Below, in pieces: positions 46,278 to 56,081 of a stretch of 60,928 bases of DNA. This DNA is from Candidatus Tenebribacter davisii (GTDB taxonomy: Bacteria; Cloacimonadota; Cloacimonadia; Cloacimonadales; TCS61), in contig JAVCCH010000058.1 in the NCBI GenBank assembly GCA_030765535.1, positions 1 to 60,928 on the forward strand, in the 5' to 3' direction. Numbering within the stretch: the stretch's first letter is position 1; each line of letters begins with the position of its first letter. Made by a program: the position numbers and the translations under genes. Below the pieces are notes generated by a model. It was not told the DNA's origin. It did no database searches and worked only from the letters and a program-made list of their open reading frames with translations.

Positions 46278-47069
46278 ATGAAAAAATTCAGACATAAAAA
46301 GAGTCTTGGCCAGCATTTTTTGAAAGATAAAAATATAGTTAAGAAAATTGCAGATCTTGCTGAAATAGAAGAAAATGAAGCTGTGTGGGAAGTGGGCCCG
46401 GGCAAGGGCATACTCACACAAGAATTACTCATGAAGAAATGCAATTTAACCTGTTTCGAAATTGATGAATCTCTTTATCCAATATTATTCAAGAAATTTG
46501 GAACAAGTATTAATCTGGTTAACAAAGATATTCTTAAAATTAATTGGAAAGAATATCTGAAAGAAAAACAATTGAAAATAGTGGCAAATCTGCCGTATCA
46601 GATAACATCACCCTTTTTATTTAAAGTTACTGAGAATGCCGATAATTTTAAAAAAGTTGTTATAATGATCCAGAAGGAAGTTGCAGAACGAATTAATGCA
46701 GGTGTCGGCACCAAGGATTATGGGAAGCTCTCATTAAAGATCCAATTCTATTTCAAGGTGGATTATGGTTTCACTGTAAAACCGCATCTTTTTTTTCCTC
46801 CACCTAAAGTTGATTCTGCTGTTATAGTACTTACACCCAGAAAAGATAAACCCTGTTTGGAAGATGAAAAATTTTTCTGGAAGGTTGTTGAAGTTGCTTT
46901 TCAGAATAGAAGAAAAATGTTACGTAGAAATTTACGTATGATTCTATCCAAAGAAAAGGTGGAAGAATTAGGTGTTAATTGCAAAATAGATTTAGCAAGA
47001 AGAGGGGAGACGCTTACAGAGAAAGATTTTATAGAATTGTATGAAAATGTAAGAACGTTAATAAATTGA
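46278..47069 (+). CDS. rsmA: 16S rRNA dimethyladenosine transferase RsmA (KsgA)
   Basis: A 263-residue SAM-dependent enzyme that dimethylates two adenines near the 3' end of 16S rRNA. 'KSLGQHFLKDKNIVKKI' is the N-terminal signature, 'EVGPGKGILTQEL' the SAM site, and NLPYQITSPFLFK the catalytic NLPY motif. It starts on the base after the hslO stop. A noncoding gap of 78 bases separates it from the convergent PHP hydrolase gene. Confidence 0.97.
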   Translation: MKKFRHKKSLGQHFLKDKNIVKKIADLAEIEENEAVWEVGPGKGILTQELLMKKCNLTCFEIDESLYPILFKKFGTSINLVNKDILKINWKEYLKEKQLKIVANLPYQITSPFLFKVTENADNFKKVVIMIQKEVAERINAGVGTKDYGKLSLKIQFYFKVDYGFTVKPHLFFPPPKVDSAVIVLTPRKDKPCLEDEKFFWKVVEVAFQNRRKMLRRNLRMILSKEKVEELGVNCKIDLARRGETLTEKDFIELYENVRTLIN

Positions 47070-47147
47070 TTTTGCTTTTACTTTGTCTTTGGACATTTCT
47101 TTTTGGTTATTGGATATTCATTCAGTCTCTGTGTTGATTTCCTACAC

Positions 47148-48734
47148 TTATCCTAACCAAATAGGATTTGTAAATGCCATTCCACCATTTTTGGTTGTTA
47201 AACTCATGCGAATGTAACCTGTCTTGGGAAGATCAAGCTCAATATTATTTGCTGGTTGAGTAATTTCAATTTCCTTAGCTGTTTTGCAGTTTCCAATGTG
47301 AACATAAATATTATTGATCTCACCAAATTCAATTGAAGTTTCGCATTCAAATATGAGTCCTGCCTTTCCTGTTTTACAGGTTGATCCAATAGGATAAAGA
47401 TCAGCTCCAACTTTAAGGTTAAATGATAAAAAAGGACCATTGCTGATAATTACTTCACCATTTTTTATTCCTGCAACAGGTTCGTTTTCATGATATTTAA
47501 AAGCTGTGAAGAAATTACCAAAAATCTGTTTCTTTGATGCAAATAGTTTCCAGAAGGGAGATTTTATCTGACGCATTACATTGAAGTTCCCGTGAGCATC
47601 ATTACCAGCGAGTAAATAATATCTATCTCCTGTTAGAAGTAGTTTCGTCCAGCTTTTAATAGATCTTTGTACATTTTCAATTTCAGCACTATTTATTACC
47701 TGAAGAAAAGAAATTCCGCTATTTTTATAATCTATCTTACTCCAGTTGCCGCGTCTCAGTGTTAGTTTCTGCATGAAGGGAATATTCTCGATCGGATGAG
47801 CCGCGATAAAAAGGTTAGCATACTTGTGTAATTCCCTGATCTCAGTTAATGATCTTTGCGGCTTATTCCTAAACCATTTTTCCGCACTGTCTCCATATCC
47901 TTCAATAAAATCATTATGACAAATTGCCAGCAAATGAACATTTTCACCTTTAGAATTTCCGATTGAGACTTCTTCACCATGGATAATCCGGAACTTGTTA
48001 GAATCATTTATTTTTACATCTTGCTGCATTTGTTTCCAAATGGGAAGATCAGCATCATTTTTTGTACAGGAATCCTCTGAGTCATCAAGATCGTAGGAAT
48101 GATCTGTAACAAATAACCAGGAAAGTCCCATCGCCTTTGCCAGTATTGCAGTAGAGCGTATATCTGCCCCAAATTCAACCTGATCTGAAGTGTGAATACT
48201 ATGATAATGCGACTCGCCAGCATACCAACCTTTTGGCATTGGTAATGATCCTTTTGCATAAAATGTTTTATATGACATTGTATTGATATCAGGATAATTA
48301 TCATTAGTTATTATCTTGAATTTACCGTTTATTTCAACATCAAGTTTAGCGGTTATCTTTAAAAACTGTTCAGATTCCAATTCTGAAACTTTAATATCAA
48401 GGATTTGAGAGAAATATTTAGAATTAATTTGTTTTCCGAACTTGAACTCATGAGAAATTGTTTTATTTTTTCCTTCTATGTTAATGACAGCTGAATTGAG
48501 ATTAACAGGGAAGAGGTTTGCATCTTTCACAATTAACAGTAAGGGGATTGTTAGATTCTGGTTTTTTATAACTCTGATCGGGATATCAGTAATGATTTCA
48601 GGTTCTTTCCTGTAGTACTTTGGAAATAAAAATCTAAGATGATAGTGGATCTCAGCATATGAGATGAGGAATGGTATTGCTGTAAAAAAACCTTCAGGTA
48701 TATTGTAACCCTGAAGGTTATTAAAAATACTCAT
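47148..48734 (-). CDS. CehA/McbA-type PHP-domain metallohydrolase
   Basis: A 528-residue protein whose core is a PHP-fold metal site: 'GESHYHSIHTSDQVEFG', 'LFVTDHSYDLDD', 'IIHGEEVSIGNSKGENVHLL', 'LFIAAHPIEN' and 'LAGNDAHG' supply His and Asp ligands for a di/trinuclear centre. The N-terminal 150 residues are beta-sandwich-like. CehA/McbA proteins hydrolyse phosphate esters or carbamates; the substrate is not known here. I see no signal peptide and no good ribosome site. It follows the pseudopilin gene by 9 bases. Confidence 0.82.
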   Translation of the reverse strand: MSIFNNLQGYNIPEGFFTAIPFLISYAEIHYHLRFLFPKYYRKEPEIITDIPIRVIKNQNLTIPLLLIVKDANLFPVNLNSAVINIEGKNKTISHEFKFGKQINSKYFSQILDIKVSELESEQFLKITAKLDVEINGKFKIITNDNYPDINTMSYKTFYAKGSLPMPKGWYAGESHYHSIHTSDQVEFGADIRSTAILAKAMGLSWLFVTDHSYDLDDSEDSCTKNDADLPIWKQMQQDVKINDSNKFRIIHGEEVSIGNSKGENVHLLAICHNDFIEGYGDSAEKWFRNKPQRSLTEIRELHKYANLFIAAHPIENIPFMQKLTLRRGNWSKIDYKNSGISFLQVINSAEIENVQRSIKSWTKLLLTGDRYYLLAGNDAHGNFNVMRQIKSPFWKLFASKKQIFGNFFTAFKYHENEPVAGIKNGEVIISNGPFLSFNLKVGADLYPIGSTCKTGKAGLIFECETSIEFGEINNIYVHIGNCKTAKEIEITQPANNIELDLPKTGYIRMSLTTKNGGMAFTNPIWLG

Positions 48735-48743
48735 TTATTATAT

Positions 48744-49220
48744 TTATGGTAACCAGTTTGGGTCAATTATGCTTTCAGATATCTTGTCTTTTCTAACGCC
48801 CCATGGTCCATTTGGAAGATAATAAAATATAGAGGCACCGGTTTTCCCGAAATTCCTATTTGTTACTGCCACAACCGTAGTATCCGTAACAGAGTAATCA
48901 AACAGGAAAGCATTGTCTGTTTTTTGCAGGTCATCTTTAATATATAATAGATCTTCTCCGGTATAGTTTCCTTCTTCATCAAGTTTTACAACAGTATGTT
49001 CAAAAATGAAATATCCATTACTTGGATCAACTTTGAAAGCAACATCTGACCGGGCAATAACCTGCATATTGTGAACTGCTTCTTTAAGTTTTTTGTGGTT
49101 TAATTTGTCAGTGTTTAAAGGAATGATCAGTGTGAAAACAATTCCAACTAACATTATTATCATGATTAATTCAATTAAAGTAAACTTTTTTGACTTCTCA
49201 ATTTTTGTATTTTCTGCCAT
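48744..49220 (-). CDS. Type IV pilin-like / pseudopilin protein
   Basis: About 158 residues. The N-terminus has a short basic leader followed by KFTLIELIMIIMLVGIVFTLIIP, the class III pilin helix with Glu at position 5. The residue before Phe is Lys, whereas prepilin peptidase normally cuts after Gly. GGAGG sits just before the ATG at 49220; the frame also opens at a GTG at 49244. Pseudopilins build secretion or DNA-uptake pseudopili. It is divergent from the HhH barrel gene. Confidence 0.82.
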   Translation of the reverse strand: MAENTKIEKSKKFTLIELIMIIMLVGIVFTLIIPLNTDKLNHKKLKEAVHNMQVIARSDVAFKVDPSNGYFIFEHTVVKLDEEGNYTGEDLLYIKDDLQKTDNAFLFDYSVTDTTVVAVTNRNFGKTGASIFYYLPNGPWGVRKDKISESIIDPNWLP

Positions 49221-49381
49221 TTCTCCTCCAAATTCTTCTGACACAGAATCTGAGTAACATTCTCTTTGTCAAATCTTTTTTATTTCACATTGAGTAAGCT
49301 GAGATTATGATTTTTTCCCATTTGTATCCATTACGATAAATTAATAGAAAAATTCTTTACAACTACAGGATAGAATTTTTT

Positions 49382-49409
49382 TTTACAAATGTAATAAAAT
49401 TAATATATT
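49382..49409 (+). promoter_or_regulatory. Candidate promoter for the HhH-barrel operon
   Basis: TTTACA (49382-49387) and TATATT (49404-49409) have a 16-base spacer and match the consensus boxes at 5 and 5 of 6 positions. They lie 30 bases before the ATG at 49439. Confidence 0.45.
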
Positions 49410-49438
49410 ACTCTGAATAAAAGAGGGAAAGATAAAAT

Positions 49439-52015
49439 ATGAAAAAATTGTTATTATTATTTTTGTTGATGCTCTGCATAATGCCGTTATTTGCAGCAAA
49501 AGTAGACATAAATACTGCTACATTGAGTGAGTTAAGATCATTACTTCCTATTACCGAAGAACAGGCAACTGACATATACAACTATCGATTTTACATAAGT
49601 TTTTTTCAAAGTATATATCAGCTTCTCGAAATAGAATCTATTGATCAGGAAACTTTAAATAAGCTAAAACCCTTGGTCTCCGTTTCTCATTATGATGAAC
49701 AGGATGAATCTGCTCAACGCCGGGATGATATTTATTATCTCATTGAGCGATTGGGCAGCAGTGAAGGATTGCAGGAAGGTATGAGTGATATCTGGGAAGA
49801 TTATCTCATTACACCCAGGAATATTAACAAACTTGATTTCTCAGATATTTTGAACCTTCCTAATACTTCTCCCATAGATGTTGCTGCAATTTTGAATAGA
49901 GTTACTGTCGGAGATTCAATAGCCAGTTATCGTGATCTACGTAAATCACCTGGAATATCATATTACGGCGCCAAAAACTTACAGCATTACATTTATTACA
50001 CAGAACAACCGGATGTTCGCGATCTCTATTTTGACTACCAGATGAAATACAATGATAGTCCTTATGGAGATAGTGAAAAAGAGATGTACATGGAATCGAT
50101 GATTGGTGGTGCCATTAAAGACAAATCTTACTGGGGCTATTTCAATATGGAATCGCATAGAGCTTCTGTGATTAATAAGATCAGGATGCGTGATAATAAC
50201 ATATTTAAAGCAGGTTTTATTTATGAATCACCAAAGGGTGCACAAAAATTATTCGATAATGACCATTCAGATTATTTAAAGAATGGAAAATTTTATTTTG
50301 GATTCGAAGTAGATAAAGATTCATTAAATGGAAATTTCGTTAAAATATATACTGGAAATTTCCGTGCAACTTTTGGAGAAGGATTGGTTATGGAGAATAC
50401 TGATTCATATAGTCCTCGAAAAACCGGATATGGCTTTAACAAAAGAATTACGGGAATTATTGGTGACATCTCTCGAACACAGGAGTACGCACTTCGCGGA
50501 GTAGCCTTAGATTGGAAAAGAAGTAATATGAATGTCGTAGTATTTCTATCTTCTGATAAAAAAGATGCTGTGGTTTATGACAGTAATGAGAATGGTGAAT
50601 TAGACGATGATGACAATGTTCTTGGATATATTAATTTAACAAATCGTTTCTCTAACGATGAACTGGAAGAAGCAGAAGACTTCTTTAATAGCTTAAGTTC
50701 CACACAAATTAGTATAGCTCCCCGGCTTGATGCTATGCAGGAAAATATCATTGGTGGTCACCTGGAATATTCTCCCTTCATCGGTACGCATCTTGGTGTA
50801 ACCGGCTACGAAGCAACGTATAATAGAGAAATATTTGTGCCGGAAGGAGATGATCTTAAAGATATACTAATTAATAATACAAGTTACTATGATAAATGGA
50901 AAATTACTGATAACGAAATCGAAAGTATGTATTCTACAGTTTCAGATGAATACGGTGACAGAGATTTTCGTCGTGTTGTTGGTTTTGATTGGAGAACTGT
51001 TCTGAATAATACTTCCATTCAGGGTGAATACGCTGAACTTCAAACTGATGGAGAACTATATAAGATCGGAGATGATCCGGGTGCACTCTTAGTTAGTGCT
51101 TATACGCAATTTGATAATTTATATTTGCTTTCTATATATCGTGATTATGATCTAGATTTTGATAATCCTTATCAGCGCAGTTTTTCGGAAAGCGAAAGAT
51201 ATGATGATACAGTCTTTGAAAAAATGACTTATGGTTTGAATAACACATTATTAACTGATATGTATCTCAATTCTGCACAACCTTCTGCAGAAAAAGGAAT
51301 CTATTTCGAAACCAGGTATCAATTCCATAAAATGCTAACACTTAATAAAGCTTATCTTGATATTTGGGAAAGAAAATCGGATGCACGACATGGTGTTCGA
51401 GCAGAAATTAAATTAGAATTCAAACCTATCCATCAATTACGTTTTAGAATTAGACATAAGCATCAAGTCAAAAGATATGATGATGATATGGAACGCGGAA
51501 AATCACAAGCAGATGAAACAGAATTTAAACTTATAACATATTTATCAAATTTCGATAAATTGCAATTGGGATATATTTATGCAAGAGTCTTGCAACCTCC
51601 CTACTTATCTATTCTTTCTAATCCCGCCGAACCGGGTGCACCAGATATGGCACAAGCTCAAACTCTCACAGATGGTGATATGATCTATCTTGATTACACA
51701 CACAACTTTAATAAGAATCTCAAATTGATCGGAGCTTTCGCAATGTGGTATGCACATGGTGCTTCATTCTGGGATTTTGAGGATATAGAATTAGATTTTG
51801 ATCATAGTGATCGTGGTTTTAAAACATGGTTCAATATCCATAGCAGAATTGCAAATAACGTATATTTGTCACTAAAATATAAATACAAAAAATATCAAAC
51901 AAGAGAGCTGGAATTCAGAGATTACAATGATATTCCTGAAGAAGGAGAATATTATTTCCAACGTGTAGAACGTGAAGAAAATATTGTCCGAATGCAGCTT
52001 GATTGGAAATTTTAA
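49439..52015 (+). CDS. Outer-membrane barrel protein with N-terminal helix-hairpin-helix (ComEA-like) units
   Basis: An 858-residue protein: signal peptide (1-19), then 'KVDINTATLSELRSLLPITEEQATDIYNYR' with 'LLEIESIDQETLNKLKPLVSV', a helix-hairpin-helix unit like ComEA. A second similar unit lies at about 120-190 ('DILNLPNTSPIDVAAILNR'). The remaining 650 residues are strand-rich with barrel-like repeats and end in Phe (QLDWKF), as outer-membrane barrels do. HhH units bind DNA in ComEA. It is followed 21 bases later by a second barrel gene. Confidence 0.8.
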   Translation: MKKLLLLFLLMLCIMPLFAAKVDINTATLSELRSLLPITEEQATDIYNYRFYISFFQSIYQLLEIESIDQETLNKLKPLVSVSHYDEQDESAQRRDDIYYLIERLGSSEGLQEGMSDIWEDYLITPRNINKLDFSDILNLPNTSPIDVAAILNRVTVGDSIASYRDLRKSPGISYYGAKNLQHYIYYTEQPDVRDLYFDYQMKYNDSPYGDSEKEMYMESMIGGAIKDKSYWGYFNMESHRASVINKIRMRDNNIFKAGFIYESPKGAQKLFDNDHSDYLKNGKFYFGFEVDKDSLNGNFVKIYTGNFRATFGEGLVMENTDSYSPRKTGYGFNKRITGIIGDISRTQEYALRGVALDWKRSNMNVVVFLSSDKKDAVVYDSNENGELDDDDNVLGYINLTNRFSNDELEEAEDFFNSLSSTQISIAPRLDAMQENIIGGHLEYSPFIGTHLGVTGYEATYNREIFVPEGDDLKDILINNTSYYDKWKITDNEIESMYSTVSDEYGDRDFRRVVGFDWRTVLNNTSIQGEYAELQTDGELYKIGDDPGALLVSAYTQFDNLYLLSIYRDYDLDFDNPYQRSFSESERYDDTVFEKMTYGLNNTLLTDMYLNSAQPSAEKGIYFETRYQFHKMLTLNKAYLDIWERKSDARHGVRAEIKLEFKPIHQLRFRIRHKHQVKRYDDDMERGKSQADETEFKLITYLSNFDKLQLGYIYARVLQPPYLSILSNPAEPGAPDMAQAQTLTDGDMIYLDYTHNFNKNLKLIGAFAMWYAHGASFWDFEDIELDFDHSDRGFKTWFNIHSRIANNVYLSLKYKYKKYQTRELEFRDYNDIPEEGEYYFQRVEREENIVRMQLDWKF

Positions 52016-52036
52016 GATAAGATATCTGGAGGATAG

Positions 52037-53413
52037 ATGAAAAGAGTTTTTTTAACATTAATATTTATAACTATTATTTCGGTGTTATGTTCGTATTCTA
52101 TACTGGAAAAAGAGACAGGCAATATTGTTGGTAATTTAGATCCGCACTCTGCAGCAATGGGTTCTGCGGTTGGAGCAGGTGGTTTTAGATTATTAGATTC
52201 TGGTGTAAATCCCGCTTATTTAACAAGCTTGGAAAACGGATTTGGTTTTCAAGGAACTGGCAGCTTCTTCATAGATTCAGATAATAGATCGCTGCCAATG
52301 TACAATTCGTTTGATGGGTATAGTGGGGATGCAGTATATGTTAGTAATTTTAATTTTTTCACAGACTTTGCCGGTGGAATATATTACAAGTATTTGATAT
52401 CAGATTATAAACTTGCAGCTTCATTTCAATACCGACCACAGGTAAGTTTCAAAGCTGATTATTTTGAGCAAGTCAGGAATAACAGGAATTCTGATGATAA
52501 TGGTTATCCACACAAAATTGCTCAGAACTCAATTGAAAGTAAAGGCGGCATCAATGCCATCGCATTTCAAACCGCGTTTGAATATAAAAATATTGCATCT
52601 TTAGGTTTGGAAGTTGCTAAACTTATTGGTGATTCTGACTTGGAAAGAAGCGTGATATGGACACCTGAAGCACAAGATATTATGAATGATACATTGAATG
52701 ACACTATAAATACTCTGGAAAGAGAGTTTTCAGCAATTCAATTCAAGATTGGTACTAAAGTTAATATCTCTCCAAGATTTGATCTGGGCTTGAGCTTTAC
52801 ACCAAAAGTAGAATTAGAAGTAACTGGAGACAGAGATGGGGTAGATGTGGAAGACGCAGTATTTGTTTACACTATATATGATTCCACAACAGTTATTGAT
52901 TCACTTACTTATGCTGATTATATATTGCCGATGAATGCACGTTTAGGTTTCTCTTATAAACCAAGAAACATTATGAGAACTGTAATGAATTGCGATTTTG
53001 AATACGTTAAATGGTCTGATACAAATCCACTTTATGATGATGCAATAAACTATTATATTGGTGTTGAACATATGCTTAGAAATAGCATTCCTTTCCGTTT
53101 TGGATTTAATTACACAACAACTTACGGTTTATATGAAAATTCCGGTTTTATCTTTGCCAATGAGATCACGACCCCTACTTTTACAGCAGGAACCGGTTTC
53201 ACAATATTGGATAAATTTACATTCGATATTTCATTGGAATACTCAAACAGAAAATATGAAACTTTAGATCTTTTCATGGATTCGTATTATGATCATGAGG
53301 ATCTTTGGGAAAATTATTACTATTTGAATCTACAGGATCGTGGTTGGGAAAATCCTGATACAGTTAATGAAAATTTTATCAATCTAAAATCAGCTATTAG
53401 TTTTTCCTGGTAG
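52037..53413 (+). CDS. Outer-membrane barrel protein (FadL/PorV-like)
   Basis: A 458-residue protein with a signal peptide (1-17), the motif 'DPHSAAMGSAVGAGGFRLLDSGVNPAYL' typical of FadL/PorV-type outer-membrane proteins near the N-terminus, and alternating strands ending in SFSW. FadL-type channels carry hydrophobic compounds; PorV-type proteins assist type IX secretion. Neither role can be fixed here. GGAGG precedes the ATG. It is cotranscribed with the HhH-barrel gene and the 5'-nucleotidase. Confidence 0.8.
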   Translation: MKRVFLTLIFITIISVLCSYSILEKETGNIVGNLDPHSAAMGSAVGAGGFRLLDSGVNPAYLTSLENGFGFQGTGSFFIDSDNRSLPMYNSFDGYSGDAVYVSNFNFFTDFAGGIYYKYLISDYKLAASFQYRPQVSFKADYFEQVRNNRNSDDNGYPHKIAQNSIESKGGINAIAFQTAFEYKNIASLGLEVAKLIGDSDLERSVIWTPEAQDIMNDTLNDTINTLEREFSAIQFKIGTKVNISPRFDLGLSFTPKVELEVTGDRDGVDVEDAVFVYTIYDSTTVIDSLTYADYILPMNARLGFSYKPRNIMRTVMNCDFEYVKWSDTNPLYDDAINYYIGVEHMLRNSIPFRFGFNYTTTYGLYENSGFIFANEITTPTFTAGTGFTILDKFTFDISLEYSNRKYETLDLFMDSYYDHEDLWENYYYLNLQDRGWENPDTVNENFINLKSAISFSW

Positions 53414-53419
53414 GATAAA

Positions 53420-55078
53420 ATGAAGATTAAAATAATTTTTGGAATAATCCTGATCTTCGGTAGCTTTCTTTTTGCTGAAGATTTGCTGTTGGATATTATG
53501 TTTACCAATGATATCCATGGTGGGATCGACAGATACCCGGCTACTTTCATGAATCCAGATTTTCCTCCAATTCTGGGTGGTGGAGGAACAGCTGCAACTT
53601 ATATAAAACAAGTACGAAAACTTTCAAATGAAAAAGAACGTGATAATCTATTGATCGATGCAGGTGATTTTTTTCAGGGTCATCCTGTGGGAACAATAAG
53701 TGAAGGTAGATCTATTATTACATATATGAATATGATAGGATATGAATTTATGACTATTGGCAATCACGAATTTGACCTTGGTGAAGATGTCCTGATAAAA
53801 ACACTTGAACTGGCAGATTTTACGATCCTTTCTTGTAATATTGTTAAAAAGGGAACAAACGAATTAGTAGATTATGCCGAACCGTATAAAATAATTGAAA
53901 AGTTGGGTTTGCGGATAGGAGTGGTTGGGGTAACAACAACTGATACAGAACAGATGAGTTTTCCTGATAATATTAAAAATGTTGATTTCCTACCTGCTAA
54001 TGTTCAAGTTCAGAAATATGTAGATATCGTGAAAGAGAAGAATGTCGATCTAGTTATCGTTGTCGGTCACATGGGTTTACCATATGATCCGCAACCTGCC
54101 TATGATGCTCGTTATTCAGAGCCAGATAAAGAGAAAGAAGAGCGTCGTTGGGGCTATGATGCACAGGAATTAGCGCATGAAGTAGAAGGAATTGATATAC
54201 TTTTTGGCGGGCATATGCATAAAGGTTTTGCTAAGCCTTGGGAAGATCCTGATACACACACCCTTGTTTTCCAGGGATATGCATATGGAAGCAATGTAGG
54301 TCATGTCACAATTAAAATTAATAAAGCTACAAAAACAATTTCAGGTTACAACTCTCCGGCAATTAATGAAGGTGTGCTCGTAACTTTATTTGAAGATGAA
54401 TTTGCTCCTGATGATGAGATAGCAGACACGATATTAGTGATGCAGAAAATTGCTGAAGCCGGCATGGATGAAATAATCGGAGAAGCCAGCATGAACATTA
54501 CTAAATTTGGAACAGGTACACAAAACCTTATAGGTAATCTTGTTTGTGAGGCAATGAAAGATTATACAGAAGCTGATTTCGCCTTTATGAATCTTGGTGG
54601 AATTAGAGATGAGATTCTATCTGGTCCAATTGCATATCGTGATGTATTTAATGTAATGCCTTTTGATAATCAAATTGTCTTGATTGAAGTTGATGGAAAA
54701 TTTCTAAAGGAAATAATAGAAACCAGAGTATCAGGAAGTAGACACGGCTTAAGAACAGCAGGAATTAAGGTAGTTATCAATAGAAAGAGAAAAGATTTCA
54801 ATCGGATCTCTAAGCTAACTATTGATGGTGAACCATGGGAATACGATAAAATATATAAGATCGCTACTTCAGATTTTCTGCTGCAGGGAAATGCAGGGCT
54901 AGCACTATTAACAAAGATACCGGAATCAAAAATAACCCGCTACGAACAAGGACTGCGTGATGTTATTGTGGAATATATTAAGGGACATTCTCCTGTACAA
55001 TCTATCATTGATGATAGATGGAAAAGAGATGATAATTCTTCTCTCGATATAAATATAAAAAATGAATTAAAACAATAA
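53420..55078 (+). CDS. Bifunctional metallophosphatase/5'-nucleotidase (UshA family), secreted
   Basis: A 552-residue periplasmic enzyme: signal peptide (1-18), an N-terminal calcineurin-like domain with FTNDIHGG, DAGDFFQG, GNHEFDLG, VVGHMG and GGHMHKGF metal motifs, then the 5'-nucleotidase C-terminal domain ('FAFMNLGGIRDEI', 'DVFNVMPFDNQ', 'LLQGNAGLALL'). It would dephosphorylate nucleotides so that nucleosides can be taken up. It begins 6 bases after the barrel gene with AGGA upstream. Confidence 0.93.
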   Translation: MKIKIIFGIILIFGSFLFAEDLLLDIMFTNDIHGGIDRYPATFMNPDFPPILGGGGTAATYIKQVRKLSNEKERDNLLIDAGDFFQGHPVGTISEGRSIITYMNMIGYEFMTIGNHEFDLGEDVLIKTLELADFTILSCNIVKKGTNELVDYAEPYKIIEKLGLRIGVVGVTTTDTEQMSFPDNIKNVDFLPANVQVQKYVDIVKEKNVDLVIVVGHMGLPYDPQPAYDARYSEPDKEKEERRWGYDAQELAHEVEGIDILFGGHMHKGFAKPWEDPDTHTLVFQGYAYGSNVGHVTIKINKATKTISGYNSPAINEGVLVTLFEDEFAPDDEIADTILVMQKIAEAGMDEIIGEASMNITKFGTGTQNLIGNLVCEAMKDYTEADFAFMNLGGIRDEILSGPIAYRDVFNVMPFDNQIVLIEVDGKFLKEIIETRVSGSRHGLRTAGIKVVINRKRKDFNRISKLTIDGEPWEYDKIYKIATSDFLLQGNAGLALLTKIPESKITRYEQGLRDVIVEYIKGHSPVQSIIDDRWKRDDNSSLDINIKNELKQ

Positions 55079-55103
55079 CTAAATAAAATTTTAATAAAAA
55101 TCG

Positions 55104-55132
55104 TTGACGTATAACGCATTAAAAAATAAATG
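55104..55132 (+). promoter_or_regulatory. Weak candidate promoter for the HEAT-repeat gene
   Basis: TTGACG (55104-55109) and TAAATG (55127-55132) are separated by 17 bases, with only the -35 close to consensus. The 171-base gap (55079-55249) otherwise shows no gene. Confidence 0.3.
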
Positions 55133-55249
55133 TTTTTTTGGTTAAGCGATTTTTGTGAATAAAATATTTTTCACTTTCATTTGCCTGTTAAAGGCACACA
55201 AAATTCAGATTGAATTTTTTAACGCTTAATCTGTTTTAAGGAGAAACAA

Positions 55250-56068
55250 TTGAACGAAATTGGTAGATTAGATGGTGATGATCGTAAAGAGTTAAATGAA
55301 ATCCTGGATAAAATTTTCACTTACCTCGATAAAGATAATTTGGAGAAAGCAGAGAAACTACTTATTAAGGTTTCTATGACTCCAAATTATTTTACACGTG
55401 AATACCTTGGTAAAAGTTTAACTGATTATAAGAATAAAACAAAAGTAAAGAAAATAATCAAGCCAATGATTAATCATAGAATTTATGGAGTTAGGGCAAC
55501 TGCACTTTTCTTTTTCTATGATCTTGATAAAAATAATCCTGAAAAACTATTCAAGTTATTAGAAAAAACATTTGATAGTGTACCCTGGGAAGTTGAAAGT
55601 GTTATAAATGACATGTGGAGAATGTATCCTGATTTCATGAAAGAGAACATAATAAAGTGGATTGATTCCAGTAATCCTCAGAAAAGATCGCTATCTTTCC
55701 ATGGCATGGAAAATATAGCTAAAAGTGACCCCGGATTTATTATGGAATTTATTAATAAAGCTATTGATGACGATAAAATTGAAGTTCAGAAAAAGATTAC
55801 TCATATCCTTACACAAGTTGCTCGAGCTAATCCTATTGTTGTATTTCCATATATAAGAGAGTGGCTTTCCGGTGGTTCGGAGAAAAGAATAAAAACAATA
55901 TGGGTTTCCATGAAAAAACTTGCTAATATCGTTGTTCAGCGAAGCAGAAGAGATAAATCTGAAGAGTTTGTATTACTAACTCAACAAACTATCAAAGACT
56001 GGACAAATGATGAAAATGAAAATGTCTCAAACATGGGTGAGAGACTTTTATATATTTTAAGCAGGTAA
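55250..56068 (+). CDS. HEAT-repeat-like (AlkD-type) alpha-solenoid protein
   Basis: A 272-residue all-helical protein of short helix pairs, such as 'GVRATALFFFYDLDKNNPEKLFKLLEKTF', resembling HEAT or AlkD-type repeats. No glycosylase residues can be confirmed, so it may be a DNA-binding or scaffold protein. The start is TTG with AAGGAG at 55238-55243 and 6-base spacing. It precedes the YbbR gene by 13 bases. Confidence 0.75.
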   Translation: MNEIGRLDGDDRKELNEILDKIFTYLDKDNLEKAEKLLIKVSMTPNYFTREYLGKSLTDYKNKTKVKKIIKPMINHRIYGVRATALFFFYDLDKNNPEKLFKLLEKTFDSVPWEVESVINDMWRMYPDFMKENIIKWIDSSNPQKRSLSFHGMENIAKSDPGFIMEFINKAIDDDKIEVQKKITHILTQVARANPIVVFPYIREWLSGGSEKRIKTIWVSMKKLANIVVQRSRRDKSEEFVLLTQQTIKDWTNDENENVSNMGERLLYILSR

Positions 56069-56081
56069 CAATCCAAAAAAA

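Noticed and set aside
49439-52015. Calling the HhH protein ComEA
   Set aside because: ComEA is a short anchored protein. This one is 858 residues with a barrel-like C-terminal part, so only the HhH units are shared.
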